A DNA stretch of 64,000 bases, from assembly GCF_032854445.1 (NCBI RefSeq), contig NC_088302.1:36090191-36154190 (forward strand), read 5' to 3'. The stretch comes from Liolophura sinensis. Taxonomy: Eukaryota; Mollusca; Polyplacophora; Chitonida; Chitonidae. The number at the start of each line of letters is the position of its first letter. Position 1 is the stretch's first letter. Positions 45,672 through 57,600 of the stretch are shown one piece after another. The translations under genes were made by a program, and so were the position numbers. The notes under the pieces are model-generated. The model was not told the origin of the DNA. It searched no databases and saw nothing but the letters and a program-made list of their open reading frames with translations.

Positions 45672-48600
45672 CTGAAATAAGACAAGGGAAGTAATTGTGC
45701 TAATGATCCCGTGGCAGAAAGTTTAAAGTAAGACATCAAGATGGAGAAGTTCCAAGACAGCACAATTTCTGTTCTTGGTTGATAAGTAATATACAAGTCA
45801 AAATAATTAGAGGATATTCTATATAAATGAGCCACAGCTATCAATATTCAGCATCTTAAATTAATAGGTAGAAACATCTTACGAAGGAAATGATAGAAGA
45901 AGAGTTTTACTTCTGACTGAATCAGACAAATGAAGGAATGAATTTGGATGCAAATTTCGAAATGTGTCCAAACAGAATCAGGTTCACGTACTGCACAAAG
46001 CCTTTACGACATTGATATATTTAGGTAATCATCAAAACAAGTCCCAAAGAGCCGAATTGTGTTACTTATTCATTGGCATTTAGAAAACATATTTTTTAGA
46101 AAAATCAACACAAATTGGAAAATTCCCTATATTTTTTATATTTCGTGCATTACACACAAATTTCTGTCCTGTTCAGCCATAACTTCCTTACTGAACTTTT
46201 TCCAGAAATGATGTCTCCAATGCAGGTCATAATGTCATAAGGCAACAATACCCTTTGTTATTTCACCTGTCGCCAAGTTTTACACCTAGGAGAAAGTGTG
46301 AATGTACTTACTGGCCAGGCAGACAGGACAGCAGCTTCCAGGGGACAGGGATGGAATCTCGTCAGCAGGACACTCCAGGGTAGAGCACTGCTGTACATTA
46401 CACAAGGCCTTACCCCCTCCACAGGTACAGCTTGTGCATTCATCAGCCTTCCACTCCTCACCAGCCTGCAGAGAAGTGTTTAGCATTACCACCACATTCA
46501 AAACCATCATTAGCAGAATGAAGAGTATCATCGCTTTGGATCTCCTTTTCTTCACCTAGAGTTTGGTATTTGTCACGTGACACTTTTTGCTGGATTCATT
46601 CACCATACAGGGCCACTAACGACTTTTCTGCAAAGTTTAATCAATGTCTTTATTTATTTATTTATTTGATTGGTGTTTTATGCCGTACTCAAGAATAATT
46701 CACTTACACGACGGCGAACAGCATTACGTTGGGAGGAAAACGGGCAGAGCCCGGTGAAAACCCATGACCATCCGCAGGTTGCTGCAGACCTTCCCACGTA
46801 CGGCCAGAGAGGATGCCAGCCTGAGCTGGAGATCAATGTCTTATCAGAAAAACCAAAGTGTTGGTGATGAAATGTATCACTTCACAGCTATCATGTTTCT
46901 CAAAGTGAATTTTACATACCAATCTTTGAGTACAACACTATTAGTTGTATGGTTACTCACTGGTACAATATGCAAATATATGGTGTCAGTAATTCTCATA
47001 TTGGGCGAGGCGTTGATATCAGGATTATTGACACTGCAAATCTGTATCCTATCACTGAGTCACCATGTAGCGAATTTATTCTGCAAAGACCCATCAATTC
47101 AGATCAGAAGGCCGATGTATAGGTGAATCGCTTCAGATGTGACCATTGTATTCACAGCCCAACAAAAGGAGATAACCTACTCAGTAGACACATTTGACGT
47201 CAACAGGATTCGAGAATATATCTGTGCCCCATGTGACTGTTGTTGTCCAATGAAAAGTGCAGTATTTTGTCTGATGCGGGATAAAGTGCTTTACGAATCA
47301 GTAGTGCCCCGTGAGTTACCATATTGCTCGTCAGCTGGTCAATAACCCACTGTGCTCTTTAACAATACCCCACCTTTAGGGTCACTTGATAGAGAGCTAT
47401 AAAACCATAACCAGTCATATAAGTGAAGTATTCATTACTGCCTATTGAACTGTGCTAAGGGAGATAACTGGCTGCTTTATCTTGTTCCAACCAAAAGCCC
47501 TGCTCTTCCTGTACCCGGTAGATTTATTATTTATTTGATTGGTGTTTTATGCCGTACTCAAGAATATTTCACTTATACTACGGTGGCCAGCATTATGGTG
47601 GGAGGAATCCGGGCCAAGCCCAGGGGAAACCCACGACCATCCCTCACCTGGTAAACTCTGCCACGATGAAGACACTTGAGTTGTCTGGTCTTGCTACACT
47701 CCTCACAGCACCTGCCCTCGGGCTGTATCAGCTCTTCTCCAGGCCCACACTGGACAACTGGACAGTCCACCATACTACACTGTACAGAGCCTTCCTGAAA
47801 TCAACCATAGTATATACTGTATCAGCCCCAAAATTCGCCACACAAAGTGCATTTTTATAGGTAAATAACACTCACAAAATATTACTTCTGGTATTGAAAC
47901 TTACACTGTTCCTGTAGAATTTCACGGTCAACCTTCCACATTTTTATATTTAGCTCAAGTCATCAATTTATCAACTAAATTTTGTATTAATTTACATGAC
48001 TCAACATGAACTTGATGCAAGGTGAGACCACACCTCAGACTGAAATTTACATGTTACAACAGAGTGAGATTTAGCACTGCATTAATAATATCCCATGAAA
48101 TTTCTCTGCACTGATTTTCTATCATGTGTATGTGAGAAGCATAATTAAAACCCTGGTCATGTCAGATTATCTACCTATTACATATAAATCTATTTGAAAT
48201 TCCAAAATTGGCAGTACATAAACTGGAGTAAAGATGGATTAGCACAATACTGGGCTCTCATAACGTTTCCATCTCTAACTCAACCACCAGTTTACAGCTG
48301 CAGGTTACAGGGCCTGTGTCTAGGCCTTGCTAAAGTTCCTTCTGCTATCACAAATATATCCATTTTACTTTCTACACATCCATGATTAGAACCCTTATAG
48401 TCAAAAAAAATAACATCATCATCAGTGCATTCTCAATGAGCATCACTTCCAAACTCCTCTCACCAGATATCCCAGATTCTCAGACAAGAGTTACATGTCT
48501 TATATAAGGCTTGCCCTCATCTTCCTACTCACCGAACAGGCACAGGTTATACAGGGGTTCTCCTCATCATGCCATTCCTCCCCCTCATGGTAGTACCGAC

Positions 48601-51600
48601 CAGTTCGTCTCACGTAACACACTGTGACAACATAGCAAACATGGTCTTATTATTTCCACTCTGTTACAAGCTTTCTTATACATGTAACATATTTAACAGG
48701 GATGAAAATCTTGCTTGATTTGCTTGATTGTCCACCCAAACATTATTGTCCCCTGAACTCACTACAACCTGCACCTAAATGTGGGTGGATAAAAACACTT
48801 AGGACCAATTTATAGTCTATTTCAAGACAAATGTAATAAAAGGTTGCTGGATGAAGGGAGATACATGGCTGATAGGGGTGGGTGGGGGGGGGGGGGGGTA
48901 AGGGGAGATAACAGGCTGGTTCACGAGAACACGGAGGGGAGATAACTGGCTATCTTACCAGTCCACTGAGGGTAGATAACTGGCTGTCTTACCACGGCTG
49001 AGCGGGGAAAACTTGCTGTTTTATGGGGCACTCAAATGGGGAAATAGCTGGCTGTTTTTTCAGGGAAATGAGAGGTTAGATAACTATCTCTCTTACCTGG
49101 ACACTGAGGACAGCATTGACCTGGCACAGGTTTCTGCTCAGAGACAGGGCATGACAGAGCATCACATGACTCCTTTGTACAGATCCAGTTGAATGATGCC
49201 TGCCAGTAGATACAAAACGACATTGAACTCTCATCAATTTTGATTTCAATGGTGTAAGGGTAATCTAGATTATGCTCAAGATATATGTCCAAGAAATTAC
49301 TGATTTGATACTTTGTAATAAAAACGACTCCAGGTCTTTCATTTATATTGCATTGAAACCTCACATTTTTCTTTACATTGAGATCATAATTTTGATTGAA
49401 AAATGGAAGACGTACTGAGAATAGCACACTCCCCCATTTGTTTTTATAGGCAATGTTTTTTTTCTTTTTGAGAATTTGTCAAGAAATGTATGGTATATTT
49501 GGGGATTCAAAATATCTGTGTACCTAGACCTACCTTACATTCGCACACAAAGCAAGGGTCATCTGCACGAGGTCGTAACATCATTCCTAAATGTTCCCTT
49601 GTGCAGTTAGTGCCAACTGAAACCAAGTTTAATTCCTTCATATAAAAACGCAATTTATTACCAGAATGATAGTAGTAATTTCACTGACTGGAATACACAG
49701 GAGAAAATTTTTCTACTTTTCTATTTTAATTTTTCTAACTTTCTATTCTAATTTTTCTATTTTCATTTCATAAAAATCCTTTGGAAGTTTGTTGTGTTGG
49801 CTAGGTTCTCCTGATCGAACTGAATAATTACACTTGTCATCGAGTTTGTGTTTTTGCTTGTAGTTGCTTGTCTGTCATTTGGTCTGTCTTGTCTGTCAAA
49901 AACTTCAGCAAAAAAGTTCACAGATTTTGATGAAATTTTGTGCTAGATTTTTGGGGATGATCTAGATCCACCCAATTTTTTGACAGATTTTTGAGGAAAA
50001 ATTCATATTTTTTGTTATTTCACCAATGTGGGATAAAACAATTAAAGATGGAGACTCAAACCAAAAACATTTCAGTTGTCTATAGCACATGTAGCAGATC
50101 TATTGTACAATGTCTTACATCCTGCACAGGTTGGGCAGCACACCCCTGGCTTAGCTGGTATGACCTGTTCTGAGGGGCAGTGGTTCACATTGGGACAGGT
50201 TTCATGGATACATCGCAGATGGCCCTTCTGTGAATGGAAAGTAGGTACATTACAGAAGTGTGTATACTACTACAAATAGATGTTGACATGAAATATGTTT
50301 GTGGGTTTAAACAGGAAGGCGTAACATTCTACCCTGTTCTTAGTTGCAGGCTGTGTGCAAATATACATATTAAATAGAGATGACCTTTCAAACAACACCG
50401 ATAGTGTCACACAACACACTGGCTGATACGTTTACCTTCCCAAATTATTATCCCAAGATTATTTCTAAAAATGAAAGAACTTGAGTTTGTTTACATGTTA
50501 GTTTTAATTTTATAATTTATATTTAGGTGAACCATTGGAATTTCCTTCAGTGATAAAAGTGTTATTTCACACAGATTATAGAGTAACGCTTTTGTTTTTG
50601 ACATTTTTGGTATTTTACACTCAGATGACATGGAAAAAGAAACATTTGTTTCAAGACGTTCCCAATCTGAGTTCAGCAACATGATGTCACAATACATGTA
50701 CAGTACACTTTTACATTCCTATGTCACAAAACAATAAGGCATGACATCAGACATACGGAGCTTTGAAATATCTAGGTCAACTGTGATGGCCTAAGCTTGT
50801 TTTTTTTTTTTTTTTTTTGATTGGTGTTTTACGCCGTACTCAAGAATATTTCACTTATACGACGGCGGCCAGCATTATGGTGGGTGGAAACCGGGCAGAG
50901 CCCGGCGGAAACCCACGACCATCCGCAGGTTGCTGGCAGACCTTCCCACGTACGGCCGGAGAGGAAGCCAGCATGAGCTGGTCTTGAACTCACAGCGACC
51001 GCATTGGTGAGAGGCCTGTGGGTCACTACGCTGCCCTAAGCTTGTTGATTGGTTTAAAAAGCAAGACCTCTGTGGAGGAAATGAAAAACAATGGTAGCAT
51101 GAAATATGCCGCTACATTTATTGCAATAGAATTTAACATCTTCGTCTTGGTGTTTGTTGTGTTATTCGATACCACAACAGTACTTTAGTACTCAGTACGA
51201 AACAAGTTTCAGCGGTTTCATTGGGTTACACAACGAACACTGCTACGACAGTATTAAACCCTTAAACAGCATATGAGGCAATCAAAATGATGTAAATGTA
51301 TTTTAATCATAGTGACACTCAAGGCTTGCACGCACTCACATCTGACAGGTGAACTATATTAGTTTTCATACCACTTGCCACTGTACATGTACATTTGAGG
51401 TATTCAAGAGACGTAAGAGTTTCTCATGAATGTTCTCAAATATTACAGAAAGATTAAATAAAAGAATACAACCACTGGAAGGAATACTTTACCATGCATT
51501 TACAAATGTCACAAGGGTCTCCATTAGGGTTGAATTCGTCTCCATCTTCGTAAGAGGCTCCATTGTATTTGCATGCTGAAACACCATGCAGTATACATGT

Positions 51601-54600
51601 ACATATGAATGAATGGTTATAACTTTAAACTAGAATGCCAATATCACATCCATATTGTTGTGACACATTCTTTGTTCCTTCTTTAAGTATTTGTATACCA
51701 CTGACAATGTATAATAATCAAAATTATTTTCCAAATATGAAAACTTCCATTCCGAATTTATTTGACTGGGAATTTATTCTTTAGTGAAGAATATTTCACT
51801 TTATACAAGATGGTGGTAAAGTTGTCGGGTGGAGGAAACCAGAGATAGTGGGAGATGGATCTGAATACACAGCCTTTAGTTTTGGGCTCAAGAGCTAATC
51901 ACCTTCTTGAACAGTTTATTAGATACAAAAAACAGTGGCTTTTGATCTGGGCTAGAATATCATATCTTGGAAATATGAGCTGGGCGAAAAAAAAAAAAAA
52001 AAAAGCACAACAAACTTGTAAAAAGAAGTCAAAACCACAAGCGTTTCTGTCTGCAATTCACCACTGATAAGGAAAGTCATACTGGTTTCATCATTTATAA
52101 CCCAGTAAGCGAGAAGAGTTGGAATACAACATGTACTTACTGGGGCAGACAGGGCAGCACTGGCCAGGCATTTTGATAGGGTTCTCACACATGGTAAGGC
52201 AGCTCAACTCATCACAGGTAATCACCCCAGTGCTGCACATGCATGAGACGCAGGGGTTGTCCTGCAGGATCCAGTTAGAGGATTCCTCATAATGAACACC
52301 TTCATACATACAACCTGTGAACACAGAGAATGCGTTCATATGTACAACCTGGGAACACCTTCATACATACAACCTGTGAACACAGAGAATGCGTTAATAC
52401 ATACAACCTGGGAACACAAGAGAGCACCATACATACAGCCTGGGAACACAAGAGAGCACCATACATACATACACAGAGTACATATTCATACATATGACCT
52501 GATGAAAATGTTGACCATTTTCATACATACAACCTGTGAACACAGACAGAACACCTTCATACATACAACCAGGAACACAGACAGCACCTTCATACACACA
52601 ACCTGCAAACATAAAGAACACTTTCATACATATATACAAAACCTATGAATACAAAGGACACCTTCACATTTACAATCTGCGAACACAGAAAACACCTTCA
52701 TACATACAACCTGTGAACACAGAGCATATATTCATACATACAACCTGGTAAAATGTTGAACGCCTTTGTACATAACTTCTTTAAACATACAGTATGTGAT
52801 TATACATAGTGAACACCCTCATACAGCCTGGGAACACAGGCAGCATCTTCATATGTGTACATACAAACTGCAAAAACAATGAATATCTCACAAAATCAAC
52901 CTGTGAACACACCTTCATACATACAACCTGTGAATACACTTTCACGCAAACAATCTGTGAACACATCTTCATACATACAAGTTGTGAACACACTTTCATG
53001 CAAACAATCTGTGAACACACCTTCATACATACAAACTGTGAACACACTTTCATGCAAACAATCTGTGAACACACCTTCATACATACAACCTGTGAACACA
53101 CTTTCATGCAAACAATCTGTGAACACACCTTCATACATACAACCTGTGAACACACTGTCACGCAAACAATCTGTGAACACACCTTCAAACATACAGCCTG
53201 TGTACACACCTTTATACACACAATCTGTGAACACACTTTCACACAAACAACCTGTGAACACACTTTCATACATACAACCTGTTAACACGCCTCCATACAT
53301 GCAACCTGTGAACACACTTTCATACAAACAACCTGTGAACACACTTTCATACGTACAACCTGTGAACAAACCTTCACGTATACAGTATGTAAACACACAT
53401 TCATACATACAACCTGTGAACACACCTTCATGCAAACAATCTGTGAACACACCTTCATACATACAAACTGTGAACACACTTTCATACAAACAATCTGTGA
53501 ACACACCTTCATACATACAACCTGTGAACACACTTTCATGCAAACAATCTGTGAACACACCTTCATACATACAACCTGTGAACACACTGTCACGCAAACA
53601 ATCTGTGAACACACCTTCAAACATACAGCCAGTGTACACACCTTCATACACGCAATCTGTGAACACACTTTCACACAAACAACCTGTGAACACACTTTCA
53701 TACATACAACCTGTTAACACGCCTCCATACATACAACCTGTGAACACACTTTCATACAAACAACCTGTGAACACACTTTCATACGTACAACCTGTGAACA
53801 AACCTTCACGTATACAGTATGTAAACACACATTCATACATACAACCTGTGAACACACCTTCATACATACAACCTGTGAACACACTGTCACGCAAACAATC
53901 TGTGAACACACCTTCAAACATACAGCCTGTGTACACACCTTCATACACACAATCTGTGAACACACTTTCACACAAACAACCTGTGAACACACTTTCATAC
54001 ATACAACCTGTTAACACGCCTCCATACATGCAACCTGTGAACACACTTTCATACAAACAACCTGTGAACACACTTTCATACGTACAACCTGTGAACAAAC
54101 CTTCACGTATACAGTATGTAAACACACATTCATACATACAACCTGTGAACACACCTTCATGCAAACAATCTGTGAACACACCTTCATACATACAAACTGT
54201 GAACACACTTTCATACAAACAATCTGTGAACACACCTTCATACATACAACCTGTGAACACACTTTCATGCAAACAATCTGTGAACACACCTTCATACATA
54301 CAACCTGTGAACACACTGTCACGCAAACAATCTGTGAACACACCTTCAAACATACAGCCTGTGTACACACCTTCATACACGCAATCTGTGAACACACTTT
54401 CACACAAACAACCTGTGAACACACTTTCATACATACAACCTGTTAACACGCCTCCATACATACAACCTGTGAACACACTTTCATACAAACAACCTGTGAA
54501 CACACTTTCATACGTACAACCTGTGAACAAACCTTCACGTATACAGTATGTAAACACACATTCATACATACAACCTGTGAACACACCTTCATACATACAA

Positions 54601-57600
54601 CCTGTGAACACACGTTTATATACACAGCCTGTGAACACTTTCACACCTGTGTCTCACAATACCTTGCACTTGTTTGTCCTTACCTGAACATTTAGGACAA
54701 CACTCCCCAGGCTCAGTCACTGTCTTCAGACAGTCCAGTTTAGGGCACTGTTTGTCCTCACACACAACGTCTCCATTCTACAAACAAAACAGTGTCAACT
54801 TTGTATGTAGGTGTACAGCTGCATGGGTTTATTTACTGTATTTATTTATTTGATTGGTGTGAGAGGTAACCGGACAGAGCCACGGGGAAGCCCTGGGCCA
54901 TTCACAGGTTACTGGCAGACCTTCTCACATACGGCAGGGGATCACAATTAACAGGTCTCTTTGATTACTAGGTCTATTGCACAAAGTATAGAAAACATGG
55001 ACAAATCTGATAAACCAGGTGCGCAAGATTCCTATATGTTCAGTAATTAGTAATATAGGCATCTGGTATGACAGAAAGACGTTCCTTTGTCATTTCTGAT
55101 CATTCAGGAGTTGAATAGTTCCATCAAGTATTTTCTGTCACGCACCCTTATTTGTTCATACTCACAGTGCAGAAGCATGTTTTGCAGGGGTGTGGTCTGA
55201 ATGTCTGTCCATTACCCAGAAGTTGACCCTCAAAGTAACACTCATCACAGGAAGGGCAGCATTGCCCTGGGGCTGGGTGGGAGCAGTCTGCAACACACTG
55301 TGCTAGCGCACAACTCACTCTACCGCCCTAGGAGAGAACCGGGACATAAAAGTTCTGAGTGGGCGCATTGATTATGAGATATCAAGCAAGGTGTAAAACA
55401 ACAAAATGAAATGCAATATTGTGCCAGCTTGCCATTTTTTTTTGGAAGGAAAAAAAGGGTTATGAGAAAAGGGATTCAGTGAAACTTTGCTTATCATTGC
55501 TTTCTAACTGTTTTCAGTGTTTTACCTCTTTAAGTTTTAACTTTCTTCGATGAGGTGAACATACATTATTACTTGAGTGGACCATTGTGGAAATCTTGAA
55601 TATAGTAGGAAATCCTTGTCGAGTATAATGCTGCCACAATTTTACCATAATTTGAAGATTTAAATATACCCTAGAGTACATTCCCCAGATAGTAAAGTCC
55701 ACTGTTGTTAGAATTTGGTAAATGATTCAGAATGGACAGCATTCTGATTTCTTCAGTATTGCATCAATCGATCTGAGGATGTTATACTTACAGAGCAGGT
55801 ACACCTCTTACACTGATCTTCTGGGTGGACAAACGACTCTCCATCCTCATACTGCTTGTCGTAAAACTTACACACTGAAAAAAACACCGAAGTATCGTTT
55901 GTTTATTTGATTTACTGGATTGGTGTTTTACGCCGTACTCAAGAATATTTCATTTACACAGCGGCGGCCAGCATTATGGTGGGAGGAAACTGGGTAGAGC
56001 CAGGGCAAAACCTGCAACCATCTGCAGTTTGCTGTCAGATCTTCCCACGTATGGCTGGAAAGGAAGCCAGCATGAGCTGGACATGAACTCACAGCGACTG
56101 CATTGGTGAGAGGCTCCGGGATCAATGCTCCGCGCTGGCATGCTAGCCTCCTCGGCGATGGAGGTGCCTAATAAAGTATTGTTGAGTTAGACATGAAAAC
56201 ATAATGTTGAGGCAAACCGAGTTTCTGGGTAGACAAGTGACTCTTCATCCTCTTACTGCTCTTCGTTAAACCTGCCCCAGTAACTTAAAGGAGCCAAGGC
56301 ATTGACGAGTTAGTTGTGTATACAAATTCAAATCTTACTGGTTCAGCCGTTGTTTGTTTATTATTTCATGAATTTATTAACTAATTTATTAATGAGTCAT
56401 TTATCCACGCTGTAGATCAGTGTTAAAGATGTGTATGACTCAACAATACTTTGTTCATGTTTTAAGTGTGAAAATGTACAAAAACGATGAATGATTAGTT
56501 GGAATTGTAAAAATTTGTTAACTTCACTCCTTGCTTACACTGGCAGATGATGAAGGTAACACAGGCAGAAAGGTAAACAGGCAGAAAATATAACAAAAGA
56601 AATACAAACAGATGGTTTTTGTTACAAGTTACTTGAGAAAATGAACAGTTCTGAGCACGTGCCAATTCAGATCATTTTTTTTTCTGTACCACACATACCT
56701 GGGCATTCAAAGCAGCATTCTCCCGATCTCCTCACAGGGCTAGCACAGCGGGGCTCTAAACAGACTTTCCTCTGACAAGTCACACTGCCACTCTGGAGAA
56801 AATGTGAGCAACATTTAACAAAAAAAGAGAATTTAACTATGCTGCTTTTCACTGATTTAAATACAAAAGAAATGTTATTATTTAAATAATCTGCATGTAA
56901 GAGAACACTGTTCTGCCTAAAACTACTTTTACATATTTTTTTGTTCAAAACATCAAATGTTTGAAATGATAGTGTTAGGTCCAGGAAAATCCCATTATGG
57001 AAACATTAACACTGCACAACCAGACCAGCTGCACTTCACAAATAAAGCACTGGCAGACTAGTAGCTCAGTACTGGGGTACCCTGAGAGAAGCGTTTCCTT
57101 GGTCTGTATTACAATAAATGATCTTAAGTTTTGCCCATGACTAAATTGCACATTCTGCCTCATTTTAAGTGTTCTGTTTATCTTAAGAAAGGTGTTCTGG
57201 GATTTGTTTGGAGATGAATATGCCAAAAGTAATATATTATGACATTAATTTGTTTAAGAATATGAACTCTTTGGGTTGAAAATTTAGGTCATTTGTCACA
57301 TATTCCTAGGGGGTAACAGCCCAAAAACTTGAGATAACAACTGACCCCATATGACAGCTTTCTGATATTACTGCCATTCTGAATGGCATTGGTCATTTAC
57401 CTTACAAGAACAGGACAGACATGGATCTTCTTGTGAAACAAACTGTTGGTCATCCTCATAGGTTTGACCCTCGTAGAAACAGCGGTCACAGACTGGACAG
57501 CAGTGGTCAGTGGAGGCAGGATGGGTACATGTCTGCTGACAGGCGACAGTCTCACATCTAACATTACCAGCCTGCGGGGGTAATGGAAGGGAAAATCATC

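Noticed and set aside
52896-54644. 582-codon minus-strand open frame of CMYEGVFTG repeats as a real repeat-protein exon
   Set aside because: Sense strand of the same minisatellite. Exons 54684-54777 and 52141-52314 join in frame without it, and the irregular part of the array between it and the exon breaks the frame. Kept only as a possible source of rare aberrant exons.
52855-54687. 610-codon plus-strand open frame of NTPSYIQPV-type repeats
   Set aside because: It is the 27-bp minisatellite read on the non-gene strand. The unit length is a multiple of three, so all frames without a stop in one unit stay open. It lies in an intron, lacks any domain and has no splice support.
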